From positions 19,772 through 83,771 of the forward strand of contig NZ_JAFBCW010000003.1 of assembly GCF_016907915.1 (NCBI RefSeq): a stretch of 64,000 nucleotides of DNA. The letters are read 5' to 3'. Source of the DNA: Desulforadius tongensis. GTDB lineage: Bacteria; Bacillota; Desulfotomaculia; Desulfotomaculales; Desulfohalotomaculaceae. Below the pieces are notes generated by a model. The model made no database searches, was not told where the DNA came from, and saw nothing but the letters and a program-made list of their open reading frames with translations. Made by a program: the position numbers and the translations under genes. Shown here in pieces: positions 47,694 to 57,374 of this stretch; the first letter of the stretch is position 1; every line of letters begins with the position of its first letter.

Positions 47694-48122
47694 GTGGGAT
47701 TACTTCCCTATGACGCGTTTCCCAGGCTTGAAACATTAAGAAGGGACTTTGATAAGTTTTTTGCCGAGTTTCCGAAGTACATAGGCCAGGAACTGGCCGG
47801 GCCGAGGATAGATGTTTACGAAACGGAGAATGAAGTGGTTGTTTCTTGTGAAATTCCGGGAATAGAAAGAAAAGAAGATCTTAATGTTTACATTGATGAC
47901 AACGTGCTTACAATTAGCGGAAACGTTAGTAAAGTTCATGAGGTAAAAGAAGAAGAACTGCACCGGCGCGAAAGGTATCAAGGCCGCTTTCAGCGCTCTA
48001 TAACACTGCCTGCCCCGGTTACGGAAGATGCCAGGGCCAGGTACAAAAATGGCGTGCTGGAGATTCGCATGACCAAAGCTGAACCGGAACAAAGAAAGGG
48101 TATTGACATTGAATTTTATTAA
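47694..48122 (+). CDS. Small heat-shock protein Hsp20
   Basis: 142 residues. Alpha-crystallin domain about 35-130: RIDVYETENEVVVSCEIPGI, then the usual RRERYQGRFQRSITLP and the GVLEI end strand. ATP-independent holdase that keeps unfolded proteins from aggregating. GTG at 47694 is used with GGAGGTG seven bases ahead. An ATG starting two bases earlier is out of frame. Unrelated to the preceding cas operon. Confidence 0.93.
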   Translation: MGLLPYDAFPRLETLRRDFDKFFAEFPKYIGQELAGPRIDVYETENEVVVSCEIPGIERKEDLNVYIDDNVLTISGNVSKVHEVKEEELHRRERYQGRFQRSITLPAPVTEDARARYKNGVLEIRMTKAEPEQRKGIDIEFY

Positions 48123-48160
48123 TTTTTAATCCCCGCCAAAGGCGGGGATTAAAAATTAAT
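48118..48160. terminator. Bidirectional terminator overlapping both stop codons
   Basis: A 19-bp stem with AATCCCCGCC/GGCGGGGATT core and AAA loop lies across the stop codons of hsp20 and the reverse-strand plsC. Confidence 0.9.
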
Positions 48161-48878
48161 ACCTGTGATCCAAATTGGCGGCAATTATTTCTCTCAGCCT
48201 GTTGGGCAGGTTGTCCCTTTCTTCCTTGGTTAGTTTGTTAACATATATCGGTTCGGAAATTACTATTTTAATGCGGGCCGGTTTTATAAAAAATTTGTTG
48301 TGCTCTAAAATTCTATAAGAACCGTTAATGGTAACGGGTACAATGGGTACTTGGGCTTTAACTGCCGATTTTATGCCTCCCGGCTTAAAGCTGCCCAATT
48401 TGTTACTTTTACTTCTGGTACCTTCGGGGAACAATACCATACTTTTACCCTGTTTTAACAGCTTTACGCTTTCTATGATTGCCTTCATTGATTCCCTTAA
48501 ATTAGAGCGGTCTATAAAAACGCAGTTAATTTTCCGCATCCAGGTGCTTATTATGGGGATTTTTTTCAGCTCAATTTTGGCAATAAAACCCTTGGGTTTA
48601 TCAATATAGCCGATTAACAGCGGAATGTCAAAATTGCCCTGGTGGTTGCTGACAAATAATACATTGCCGGCGGGGATATTTTCCAAACCGTATACTTCCA
48701 CGGTACTGCCTGTATGCTTGATTAAAGAGCGGGCCCATTTTTTAGCAATTTCATGCACCAGCTGTTCCGCCTGGCGGTCTTTACCGTTTTTTATAAGCCG
48801 GTTGACTTTAGCCAGCAGAATTAGGGAATATAATTTATACAACCAGAAATAAGTAAACCAGAATATAGTTCTAAACAC
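48156..48878 (-). CDS. plsC: 1-acyl-sn-glycerol-3-phosphate acyltransferase
   Basis: 240 residues. Acyltransferase motifs: SNHQGNFD (NHxxxxD, catalytic) near residue 82, FIDRSNLRES and FPEGTRSKSNKLG, then VPIVPVTING. A hydrophobic segment at the N terminus anchors it in the membrane. Makes phosphatidic acid in phospholipid synthesis. Single-gene unit ending in the shared terminator with hsp20. Confidence 0.92.
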   Translation of the reverse strand: MFRTIFWFTYFWLYKLYSLILLAKVNRLIKNGKDRQAEQLVHEIAKKWARSLIKHTGSTVEVYGLENIPAGNVLFVSNHQGNFDIPLLIGYIDKPKGFIAKIELKKIPIISTWMRKINCVFIDRSNLRESMKAIIESVKLLKQGKSMVLFPEGTRSKSNKLGSFKPGGIKSAVKAQVPIVPVTINGSYRILEHNKFFIKPARIKIVISEPIYVNKLTKEERDNLPNRLREIIAANLDHRY

Positions 48879-49028
48879 CGCTATTCCTCCATTGCCATTG
48901 ATCTCGTTTTGTATTGTACCATAAGTGACCTGATTATCTTTATTTTAACATATATATCCCCTGTCATCAGCCTTCTGCTTGTGGAAGAAGGGGTTTTCTG
49001 CTAAAATTGTCGGGGGAGTGTGATAAAA

Positions 49029-50123
49029 GTGAATTTAACCACTGGTTTAGTGGGTTTGCCCCTGGTGGGTAAAACCACTATATTTAATCTACTTACCAAC
49101 TCAGATTTGGAAACATCTAACTTTTTAACCGGTAAAACGGAAACCCATGTGGGTGTGGCCAAAGTACCAGATAAACGCATTGATTTTTTGGCTGAAATGT
49201 TTAAGCCCCGCAAAACTACATATGCCCAGATTCAAGTCAGTGACGTGCCCGGCTTAATGCGGGGAGCAAGCCAGGGGCAGGGGGTAGGCAACAAGTTTAT
49301 GGATGATATCCGTAATGTGGACATGCTGGTACATGTGGTTAGAGCCTTTAACAACCCCGATGTGCCCCATGTGGAAGACAGTATTGATCCCATGCGGGAT
49401 ATTGAAACCATCAGCACCGAGCTGCTCTTTGCCGATATGGAACTGCTGGAAAAACGTATTGAGCGCATCCAAAATGGTAAAAAAATAAAAAAAGAGCAGT
49501 TAAAGGAAATGGAAGTATTGAAAAAACTGCTGGAGGCACTGGAAAATGAGCGGCCTCTTTCTGCAGTGGAACTGTCTGAAGAAGAGCAGGAAATGCTGCA
49601 GCATTACAGCTTTTTTACCGAAATACCAATGATGCTGGTAATTAATATTGATGAAGATCAGTTTCAAAGTAAGGAGTATCCCGGCAGGGCGGAAATCGAA
49701 GCCTGGGCTGCCGAAAGAAATGTGCCTGTGCTGGAGATCTGCGGCAAAATTGAAATGGAAATAAGCCAGCTGCCCGATGAAGATAAGAAAATGTTTATGG
49801 AGGATTTGGGTATTTCAGTTTCCGGCATTGATAGACTGGCTAAAGCGGCGTATGCTCATCTGGGCTTGATACCTTTCTTTACCTGCGGCGAGGATGAGGT
49901 TAAAGCATGGACCATTCGCCGGGGCACCAATGCCAAAAAGGCGGCGGGAAAAATTCACTCGGATATAGAACGGGGTTTTATCCGGGCTGAAGTGGTAAAA
50001 TATGAAGATTTGGTACAGTACGGCAGTATGACCAAGCTGAAAGAAGAAGGGAAATATTACCTGGAAGGTAAAGATTACATTGTCCAGGACGGGGATATTA
50101 TTAATTTTAGATTCAATGTATAA
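49029..50123 (+). CDS. ychF: Ribosome-associated ATPase/GTPase YchF
   Basis: 364 residues, the usual YchF length. P loop GLPLVGKTT, DVPGLMRGASQGQGVGNKF switch region, helical insert, and a C-terminal TGS domain (GSMTKLKEEGKYYLEGKDY; ends GDIINFRFNV). Binds nucleotides (usually ATP) and the ribosome. GTG at 49029 is favoured: GGGGGAG stands ten bases ahead, while the GTG at 49020 sits against it. Confidence 0.93.
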   Translation: MNLTTGLVGLPLVGKTTIFNLLTNSDLETSNFLTGKTETHVGVAKVPDKRIDFLAEMFKPRKTTYAQIQVSDVPGLMRGASQGQGVGNKFMDDIRNVDMLVHVVRAFNNPDVPHVEDSIDPMRDIETISTELLFADMELLEKRIERIQNGKKIKKEQLKEMEVLKKLLEALENERPLSAVELSEEEQEMLQHYSFFTEIPMMLVINIDEDQFQSKEYPGRAEIEAWAAERNVPVLEICGKIEMEISQLPDEDKKMFMEDLGISVSGIDRLAKAAYAHLGLIPFFTCGEDEVKAWTIRRGTNAKKAAGKIHSDIERGFIRAEVVKYEDLVQYGSMTKLKEEGKYYLEGKDYIVQDGDIINFRFNV

Positions 50124-50153
50124 ATGGGAGCGACGTCCATCGCTCCCATTTAT
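50120..50153. terminator. Bidirectional terminator
   Basis: ATAAATGGGAGCGA with TCGCTCCCATTTAT, loop CGTCCA, between convergent genes. Confidence 0.9.
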
Positions 50154-50156
50154 AGA

Positions 50157-50894
50157 TTAAAATTGAAAATTGCTGGCTTTTTGTACAATTGGTTCTAACA
50201 TTTTTTTGGTCCCGTGATCGGAAAACTCCTTCATAATCTTAATTTTACGGGCCCTGGCACCGTCTCCCAGCACGGTGTTCATAAGATGTACCGGGTAGGG
50301 CAGGGATGTGCCCTCTTGATCTACTAAATTTTCCGGGAAAAAGTAAGCGTCCAGTTTACCCACCTGGCCGACGATGCCTGCTAAAATATTTTTGGGGATA
50401 TATTTGCCGGTGGTGTTTTTAACATTTTCGCACCAGGGCAGTTCGCCGTTGGCAATTTCATCGGGTACTTTAATTTGATACTCTTCCCACAACTTATCAG
50501 CAATAAATTTAAGACTCCGTTCACCCTTTTCAAAATCTTTTTTAGCCAGCAGGCCGTAGAAGCGGCAGCTCAGCGGGCGCACCTCGTAGATCAGGCATTT
50601 GTTATCTTCACCGATAAAGGGGCATTTTTGGTTGATATCCACCAATTCAAGGTAAAAATACTCTGCGCACTTGATTAACAAGCTGCTCCAGCTGTCTTTC
50701 ATTTTATCCCTTACATACCTGTACATATTTAAGTATTCAATAAAAAACGCCGGGGGGCTGCCCCAACTGCAGCAGGATGCACAGTTATTACATGTGGTTT
50801 CGGGCAGCTTATTATATACTGCTTGAAGTTCTGCAAAAAGATTTTTTTCTTGAGCTTTATTTAAAGCGTTGTATAGTTCCACCGGTGGCAGCAT
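50157..50894 (-). CDS. YkgJ-family cysteine-cluster protein
   Basis: 245 residues. The cysteine arrangement CNNCASCCSWG near residue 36, CPFIGEDNKCLIYEVRPLSCRFY near 90 and a single Cys later (WCENVK) fits the YkgJ/UPF0153 group, which probably binds zinc or an iron-sulfur cluster. Function of the family is not settled. ATG at 50894 with AGGAGTTG upstream. Single-gene unit. Confidence 0.8.
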   Translation of the reverse strand: MLPPVELYNALNKAQEKNLFAELQAVYNKLPETTCNNCASCCSWGSPPAFFIEYLNMYRYVRDKMKDSWSSLLIKCAEYFYLELVDINQKCPFIGEDNKCLIYEVRPLSCRFYGLLAKKDFEKGERSLKFIADKLWEEYQIKVPDEIANGELPWCENVKNTTGKYIPKNILAGIVGQVGKLDAYFFPENLVDQEGTSLPYPVHLMNTVLGDGARARKIKIMKEFSDHGTKKMLEPIVQKASNFQF

Positions 50895-51030
50895 AAACTG
50901 TCAACTCCTTACTTAGTTAATTATTTCACTTTTTATATTATAACAAATTATACTTTAGTTGGCGATGGTGATGGTGAAAATGATTTTTGCCCCGGGGAGG
51001 CATTTATGACTGTAAAAAGCGTGTAATTTA

Positions 51031-51059
51031 TTTACTGTAAGAATATTTTTTGGTATAAT
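51031..51059 (+). promoter_or_regulatory. Sigma-A promoter of the phosphate cotransporter gene
   Basis: TTTACT and TATAAT, 17 bases apart, 80 bases before the start codon. Confidence 0.65.
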
Positions 51060-51139
51060 GCTAAGATAACATCAAAAAATTAGTGAAATATAATACAATC
51101 AACGGGTTAACTAATTTCTAAACAGTGAGGTGATATAAA

Positions 51140-52831
51140 TTGTGGACGGAGGTTACCCTCAGCTTAGTAGGTGGAATGGGCCTTTTGCTCTACGGCATGT
51201 ATATTATGAGCGAAGGGCTGCAGAAAATTGCCGGCCCTAAATTACGTACCTTACTCAGTACGCTAACTAAAAATAGAATAATTGGCATGCTGGTTGGTGC
51301 GGTGGTAACTGTTATTTTTCAAAGCAGCACTGCCACCACCGTTATTTTGGTGGGTTTAACCAGCGCTTCTATCATTTCGTTGAGACAAACACTGTCTGTA
51401 ATTCTCGGGGCAGATATCGGCACCACCGTCACGGCCCAGTTAATTGCGCTGAAAGTAACGGAAGTGGCTCTGCCCATTGTGGGTATTGGCGCGACTATTA
51501 TTTTCTTTTCTAAAAAAGATAAATACAAAAAAATCGGTCAAGCGTTGATTGGTTTCGGACTGCTGTTTTTGGGTCTTAAAATAATGTCTGATACTATGTA
51601 TCCGCTGCGTGAAGACCCGTACTTTAAAGATTTATTAATGAATATGAGCCATCGTCCGGTGCTGGCCGTTGTACTGGCGGCTGTTTTTACCTTTTTGGTA
51701 CACAGCAGTGCTGCTACAATTGGTATTATTATGGTGCTGGCAATGCAGGGGATGGTTTCCCTTACCTCTGCAATTTATCTGCTTTTTGGTGCCAATATCG
51801 GCACCTCTTTCACAGCGGTGTTATCCAGCCTGGGGTCAACCCGGGAAGCCCAGCGGGTGGCCACAGCGCACTTTTTATTCAAGTTTGTCGGTGTGCTGAT
51901 GCTCCTACCGTTTGTAGGACTTTACGCGGATCTTATTAGTTGGATGGCGCCGAATTCACCGGGTTTCCAAGTGGCCAACGCCCATACCATTTTTAATGTT
52001 GCCATTGCCCTGCTGTTCCTGCCGTTTATTGACCAGTTTGCTAAAGTGCTGGAGTTTATCGTTCCGGAAAAACAATCTGCTAACGGTGAGATTAAGCCTA
52101 AATACCTGGATGACTCTTTGATTACCACCCCGTCCATTGCCATCGGCATGGCGTCGAAGGAAATCTTTCGTATTTCAGATATAATTACTGAAATGGTATC
52201 CAAATGCGATCAATTGTTTAAACGGTATGATTCTCAAATCACCGAGGAACTGCTGCAGCAGGAAGATTCCGTTGACTATCTTTCCGAGGCCACCAATCAA
52301 TATCTAACCAAAATAATGAGACAGCCGCTGTCTAAAGATGAATTCAATCGCTGCATGGGCTTGATACACATTGTAAAGGATTATGAGCACATTGGAGACG
52401 TGATTGAGAAAAACATTGTGTATCTGGCCGAAAGTAAGTATGCCAATAACACCGATTTTTCTTCCGACGGCCATCGCGAGATAACTGCCATGCAGCACAA
52501 AATTATTGAAATGCTGCATGTGGTTAACACCGCAGTGGTGAATAACAGCTGCTATTTGGCAGAAAAAGCAAAATCACTGCACGAGGAAATTGTAGACTTG
52601 GAATTCAGGTTTAGAATGAGCCATTTTGCCAGAATGCAAATTGGCAGCAATGAAAGCGAAAATACCAGTTCTATCTTTTTGGATGTAATTAATTCGTACT
52701 TGAGAATGGCCGAGCACTTGAACAACATTGCCATGGCCCTTACGGACGAAGTTTCCTGCACCTGGCAGGATGAAGTAGAGTTAATTTACGGTCCCAATGC
52801 GTGCCCCGTTAAGCCAGCGGAGAATAAGTAA
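51140..52831 (+). CDS. Na/phosphate cotransporter family protein with PhoU-like tail
   Basis: 563 residues. About nine helices with the two inverted family repeats QSSTATTVILVG (near 62) and HSSAATIGIIM (near 191). The C-terminal cytoplasmic part (about 340-545) is a helical PhoU-like domain. Imports or exports phosphate with sodium. TTG start with GAGGTGA. Followed by a terminator. Confidence 0.9.
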   Translation: MWTEVTLSLVGGMGLLLYGMYIMSEGLQKIAGPKLRTLLSTLTKNRIIGMLVGAVVTVIFQSSTATTVILVGLTSASIISLRQTLSVILGADIGTTVTAQLIALKVTEVALPIVGIGATIIFFSKKDKYKKIGQALIGFGLLFLGLKIMSDTMYPLREDPYFKDLLMNMSHRPVLAVVLAAVFTFLVHSSAATIGIIMVLAMQGMVSLTSAIYLLFGANIGTSFTAVLSSLGSTREAQRVATAHFLFKFVGVLMLLPFVGLYADLISWMAPNSPGFQVANAHTIFNVAIALLFLPFIDQFAKVLEFIVPEKQSANGEIKPKYLDDSLITTPSIAIGMASKEIFRISDIITEMVSKCDQLFKRYDSQITEELLQQEDSVDYLSEATNQYLTKIMRQPLSKDEFNRCMGLIHIVKDYEHIGDVIEKNIVYLAESKYANNTDFSSDGHREITAMQHKIIEMLHVVNTAVVNNSCYLAEKAKSLHEEIVDLEFRFRMSHFARMQIGSNESENTSSIFLDVINSYLRMAEHLNNIAMALTDEVSCTWQDEVELIYGPNACPVKPAENK

Positions 52832-52856
52832 AGCCGGTAATTTGCCGGCTTTTTAT
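52830..52856 (+). terminator. Terminator of the phosphate cotransporter gene
   Basis: AAAGCCGG with CCGGCTTTTT, small loop. Confidence 0.85.
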
Positions 52857-52926
52857 CTTTAACCGGTGCTAGATGTAAATTATTAATCATAAGCTGTATA
52901 TAAAAGGCACCGGGGGGCATGGGATT

Positions 52927-53490
52927 ATGAAAAAACGGCTGTTAGAGGGCTTAACCATACTGCTGCTGGTATCGGGCGGGTTATACTGGTACAGCTGCTC
53001 GCACAGCGTTAAATCTACCGCGGCGCTTTATGCTTTATCCTTTATCAGCAAGCAGCGGTACAGTGATTATGCCGTGGAGTTTACATACCCGGCCAGCTGG
53101 CAGGTCAGTGAGATGCCGGTGGAAGGCAGCGAAGTGCTACACCATGTAAGTTATTGTGAACCCGGGAATCGAATTCATGGGTTTGTGCAGGTTTGGGCAG
53201 CGGGTGAAAACTGGGAGCAGTTTTTAAAAGATAGTATTGCCCGTGCCCCTGCCGATGGGACCCAAATAGAAGATGTGTCAATGAAGCCCGGGAAAATCGG
53301 CGACAAGGAAGGATACCTGGTTACTTATACAAGAGCAGGGAAGAGGGGTACGGCTGCGGCCAGGGAATTTTTCTTTATTCGGGATAAACGTGTTTATAGG
53401 ACCAGCTTATTTGCCCCCAAGCAGAGCTGGTCTGATAAAGATATAGAGATTTTTAACGACCTGGTATCTTCCCTAAGAGTGAAATATTAA
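52927..53490 (+). CDS. Membrane-anchored protein with PsbP/DUF1795-like fold
   Basis: 187 residues. One N-terminal hydrophobic segment (residues 5-25), either an anchor or an uncleaved signal; a Cys at 24 does not sit in a clear lipobox. The rest (YSDYAVEFTYPASWQV ... EFFFIRDKRVYRTSLFA) has the pattern of PsbP-like stress or lipoprotein domains. ATG preceded by GGGGG at a modest distance. Role unknown. Confidence 0.65.
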   Translation: MKKRLLEGLTILLLVSGGLYWYSCSHSVKSTAALYALSFISKQRYSDYAVEFTYPASWQVSEMPVEGSEVLHHVSYCEPGNRIHGFVQVWAAGENWEQFLKDSIARAPADGTQIEDVSMKPGKIGDKEGYLVTYTRAGKRGTAAAREFFFIRDKRVYRTSLFAPKQSWSDKDIEIFNDLVSSLRVKY

Positions 53491-53494
53491 ATTT

Positions 53495-53530
53495 AAAGGC
53501 AGGGTACGAGTAAACATACCCTGCCTTTAT
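53495..53530. terminator. Bidirectional terminator
   Basis: AAAGGCAGGGTA with TACCCTGCCTTT, between convergent genes. Confidence 0.9.
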
Positions 53531-53541
53531 TAAAATCCTAA

Positions 53542-55584
53542 TTATTTATCCTCCACCGTTATTTTTTCCACTTTTCCTCTTTCTAATTCCAATGTTACTT
53601 TCCAGTCATCTTTAATATCGTCAAAATCGATATCTTCCTTGTCTTCCTGATCATAAACGTCTACTTTTTTATCTACCTCAAAGGTAAATTTGTTCCCGCT
53701 TTTTTGTTTAATGGTGATTTCCCAATCGTCATCATCAACGCGGTAAACTTCGCCTGGTACTTTAATGTCGTCTTCTGCCTCCAGCACTTCTATACATACA
53801 ACCTCGCCGTCGTGAACATACAGCTGTACTTCGCTGCCGATGATGTAGTCGTCGATATCAAGGCTGCGATCCAGGTCAAAGTTTTTACCGTCCACCTCGA
53901 TATCGTCGTCATCCAGGTCTTCTATAACACCTTTGACAGATTCTGTCACTTCGATTTTCTCCACATCATCCCGTTTGTTCAGGTAAATGATAACGTCATC
54001 ATCCCGGTCTAAATCCCAAAAATCTATTCTGTCACCGTCTTTGTCATAAACATCCACGTCTTCGTCTACATCGTATTCTTCTTTATCGCCGTAAATATCC
54101 AGCAGTGTGAGTTCCCAATCATCTTCATCATGTTTGTTGTTGTGCAGTTTGTAAATGGTACCCACCAGATTACCTACTTCATCATCAAGCAGTTCAATTT
54201 TAATGGCATTGTCATCACTGTAAGTTAATTCCACCAGGTATCCTTTTTTCAAATCGTCATAGTCGTAGTCATCACCGTCATCGTCAACAACGATGATGTT
54301 ATCTTTATCAACATCGAATTCCTTTTTATCACTGCTGTTTTTGACAATGGTAATTTCATCATTTTCAATACTGGTTATTTTACCTTTAATGGTGTCGGTT
54401 TCTTCCATGATGTAAATGGTTTTGATTTTATCGTTTTCCAATTTAACCCTTACAAATTTATCTTTACTGAGATCCAGCAGGGAGCTGAGATCCCCGTCTT
54501 CGTCATATACCCGCACCCTTTGATCCAGTTGATAGGTTTTGGTTTTGTCGCTGACAATGTCAAGTTTTAAGCTCAGCCCGGTCAAATCTTTTATTTGTCC
54601 CCAGATTTCCCTTTCCTCGGTACCGGAACTGCTGTGGTTGTTGTAGCTATTGTCGTAATTGCTGTTGTAATTATTATTGTAATTATTGTTGTAGTTATTG
54701 CTGCTGTTGTTAAATGAGATACTGCTGATGGTTTTGATAAAAGTAATTCTGTTAAAATTGTCTAAATATAACCGCACCGGCTGGTTAACCGGAAGACTGG
54801 TAGGTGCAGCTGCGCTGCTGCCGATGTAAACCGGGGCATTTGCTGCCAGGGCATAGGTATAAGTTTGCCCGTTGGCTGTGGTTACTGTAACTCCCCCGGT
54901 GTTGTAAAATTTAAAATAACCTTCCACCCGTTTTTGGGGATTGGGTACTGCTCTGCCCTGGTCGGTCATCCGGGCAAATATAGCCGCCAGCTCTGCCCGC
55001 TTTACCGGGGACAAAGGGTCAAATGTGGTGGCATCCTTTCCCTTCATTATTCCGGCTTCGTAAACACCTGCCACGTAATTTCTCAACCCGGCGGATATTT
55101 TGTTTTTGTCAGTAAAGGGCAGCTTGTTGTAGTCGCCTCTTAAATTAAAGGCCAGTGCCACCATACTTGCCACTTCCTGCCTAGATGCCTGGTGCTTGGG
55201 ATTAAAGTGTTTCAGGCCGCTGGCCAGTAACCATCCTTCGTCCACCGCCACTGCCAAATGTTTCTTTTGGCTTATATCTGTTATACCAGGGGGAAATTCA
55301 TAACTGCAGGTGCTTAAATTATAATTGTTAACTTTATCCTGCAGGTTTTTAACCCGCACCAGCATAAATATTGTGTGCAGGCGTGATACCGGGTCGTTGG
55401 GTTTAAAAGTGCCGTCGGGATAGCCGTTAATTACTCCTGCGGCACTCATTTCTTCAATACTCTTTCTGGCCCAATGGTTTTCTTTTAAGTCTTTAAACAA
55501 AGGCTGTGCCGCCCAGCCGGTGGCTGCAGCGGTAAGCAGAACCGTTAAAATTAACAGAAATATTATCCTTTTACCGTTTTTCAT
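53542..55584 (-). CDS. SLH-domain surface protein with acidic tandem repeats
   Basis: 680 residues. Signal peptide (1-26), three SLH motifs (about 30-75, 95-150, 155-210: HWARKSIEEMSAAGVINGYPD and later variants) that bind cell-wall polymer, then a 30-residue Asn/Tyr/Ser linker (about 290-320), then five units of about 60-78 residues, each with an interaction strand, an acidic loop (VYDEDGD, VVDDDGDDYD, VYDKDGD) and a xKIxV end. The acid loops may bind calcium. Likely an S-layer or surface protein. Divergent from the next SLH gene across 180 bases. Confidence 0.88.
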   Translation of the reverse strand: MKNGKRIIFLLILTVLLTAAATGWAAQPLFKDLKENHWARKSIEEMSAAGVINGYPDGTFKPNDPVSRLHTIFMLVRVKNLQDKVNNYNLSTCSYEFPPGITDISQKKHLAVAVDEGWLLASGLKHFNPKHQASRQEVASMVALAFNLRGDYNKLPFTDKNKISAGLRNYVAGVYEAGIMKGKDATTFDPLSPVKRAELAAIFARMTDQGRAVPNPQKRVEGYFKFYNTGGVTVTTANGQTYTYALAANAPVYIGSSAAAPTSLPVNQPVRLYLDNFNRITFIKTISSISFNNSSNNYNNNYNNNYNSNYDNSYNNHSSSGTEEREIWGQIKDLTGLSLKLDIVSDKTKTYQLDQRVRVYDEDGDLSSLLDLSKDKFVRVKLENDKIKTIYIMEETDTIKGKITSIENDEITIVKNSSDKKEFDVDKDNIIVVDDDGDDYDYDDLKKGYLVELTYSDDNAIKIELLDDEVGNLVGTIYKLHNNKHDEDDWELTLLDIYGDKEEYDVDEDVDVYDKDGDRIDFWDLDRDDDVIIYLNKRDDVEKIEVTESVKGVIEDLDDDDIEVDGKNFDLDRSLDIDDYIIGSEVQLYVHDGEVVCIEVLEAEDDIKVPGEVYRVDDDDWEITIKQKSGNKFTFEVDKKVDVYDQEDKEDIDFDDIKDDWKVTLELERGKVEKITVEDK

Positions 55585-55764
55585 AACTTCCTCCTTGGTT
55601 GTAATTGTTTTTATAACTAATTAAAATATTATTATACAGATGGGAAGGGAAATCCTCCCTGAGCGGGTAATTTATGATAAATAACAATAATATTTTTAGT
55701 ACTTAAGAACAATAAATTTCGGCCGATTTACATAGTAAGGTAACCACTTCGAGGAGGAAAGCAT

Positions 55765-57237
55765 ATGAAGCTGATTATCAAAGTGAGAAATTGCATATTG
55801 TACGGCGGTGTTTTTTTAATGTTTCTAATTGGCTGTGCCGCGCCGGTGTGGGCCGCCTTAGAGGCTGACGATATAGATGTTTATGTACAAGGCGATAGGA
55901 TTGATGCCATTAACGATGAAGATGATGAGTACAGGGTTCAGTCAAACCTGGTGGATATTGAGGTGGATAACTTCCCCCGGGCCGATACCGTTACCATTGG
56001 CGGGAAAGAAGCGGAACCGGACGGGCACGACTGGGTGGTGGAGGATTTTGAACTTTCTCCCGGGGAAAATAAAATAACCGTACAGGTTGACAATGAAAGC
56101 GTGGATATCACCATACATTACGTTGATGCCGCTGCACCCGATTCCCTTTACCGTGTGGCAGATATTTCGGATCAATCGGAAATAGAGGTTTTTGACGGTG
56201 AACTGAAATTAGAATTGGGTAAGAATGTTATTTTAGATAAGGGGCGGGATGAAATAGCCGATGAGCAGTACCTGGATATTTCCATATATGACCATGAATA
56301 TATCAGAAGCCGGTTTAATTATGTTCCAGCCAGTAAGCTTTACCGGATAAGTGCCGCCGATGAAGACTACACGTTGTTAAATGACGGCCGGTTGACTTTA
56401 AAACATAATGTCAAAAATATTGGCCGGGGGCTGGATACCCTTACCGTTTTATGGTTTAAGGATTACGATGGTAAGCCTAACTGGTCTGTTTATGAAAACC
56501 TGGGCGGGACGGTGAACCGTGATGATAATACCATTACCGTAACTCTGCCCAAAAATGGTTTTGGCTTTTACGGTGTATTCAACGTAGTGGGTAATTTTAA
56601 TGATTTTTACATGGGAAATGAAAATGTGCGGTGGTCCTATACATATGTAATGCCCCTTTATGCCAAGGGGATTATGGAACCTTTGAATCCCGGTTCGGGA
56701 TCCTTTGGCCTGGTAACCTGGGATGGCAGAGAGCAGCCCATTACCCAGGGTGAATTTGCCACCATGCTGTCTAAAGCCATGGAACTGCCTTATAGAAAAA
56801 TAACGGGATATAACCGGGACTATTATCACAGTTATAACCACAGCAGTTATATTACATCTGGAAGGGATCCTTATGTAGAAGCATCAGCCAGCCACGGCCT
56901 GTTAAACGGTTTGCATTTTTCCCCAAACAATATTTTGAGCCGCGAACAGGCTGCCGTGATGGTGGTTCGGGCAGCAAATTTAAAAATTTATGACGACTTG
57001 GACATAATAAATCGAATCACCAAAAAGATATATACCGATGCCGATTCTATCTCCCCCTGGGCCAAACCCTATGTTTATGCCTGTTATAGAACCAAGTTTA
57101 TGCGGGGTGCCTGGGATCCCAATCACAAGTACCGTTATCGATTTAACCCCCACCAGCCTTTAACCAGGGCGCAGGCGGCTAAAATCGTATATGAATTGAT
57201 AATCAGAAATAATCAAGATGCGGAACAAAACAAATAG
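55765..57237 (+). CDS. SLH-domain surface protein
   Basis: 490 residues. Signal peptide (1-31, ending AWA). A beta-rich N-terminal half of unassigned type (VDNFPRADTVTIGGKEAEPD suggests an Ig-like or copper-amine-oxidase-N-like fold) is followed by three SLH motifs at the C terminus (about 290-470; WSYTYVMPLYAKGIMEP, EQAAVMVVRAANL, LTRAQAAKIVYELI). RBS GAGGAGG. Attached to the wall by SLH; role of the N-terminal part unknown. Confidence 0.87.
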   Translation: MKLIIKVRNCILYGGVFLMFLIGCAAPVWAALEADDIDVYVQGDRIDAINDEDDEYRVQSNLVDIEVDNFPRADTVTIGGKEAEPDGHDWVVEDFELSPGENKITVQVDNESVDITIHYVDAAAPDSLYRVADISDQSEIEVFDGELKLELGKNVILDKGRDEIADEQYLDISIYDHEYIRSRFNYVPASKLYRISAADEDYTLLNDGRLTLKHNVKNIGRGLDTLTVLWFKDYDGKPNWSVYENLGGTVNRDDNTITVTLPKNGFGFYGVFNVVGNFNDFYMGNENVRWSYTYVMPLYAKGIMEPLNPGSGSFGLVTWDGREQPITQGEFATMLSKAMELPYRKITGYNRDYYHSYNHSSYITSGRDPYVEASASHGLLNGLHFSPNNILSREQAAVMVVRAANLKIYDDLDIINRITKKIYTDADSISPWAKPYVYACYRTKFMRGAWDPNHKYRYRFNPHQPLTRAQAAKIVYELIIRNNQDAEQNK

Positions 57238-57242
57238 GCTGC

Positions 57243-57288
57243 TAAAAAAAACCGGATCACTTCTTGGTCGATCCGGTTTTTTCTTTTT
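57243..57288 (+). terminator. Terminator of the SLH gene
   Basis: AAAAAACCGGATC with GATCCGGTTTTTT, loop of eleven to twelve. Confidence 0.88.
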
Positions 57289-57374
57289 ACTGTTTTTATT
57301 TCCCATAAAAGTTACATTACCAGCATATAAATTAGCAACAGCGGTGTGTACAAAATGGTTAGGGAGGGACCAAT

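Noticed and set aside
54000..55143. Forward frames opposite the SLH protein
   Set aside because: They are shadows of the acidic repeat coding and have no start signals.
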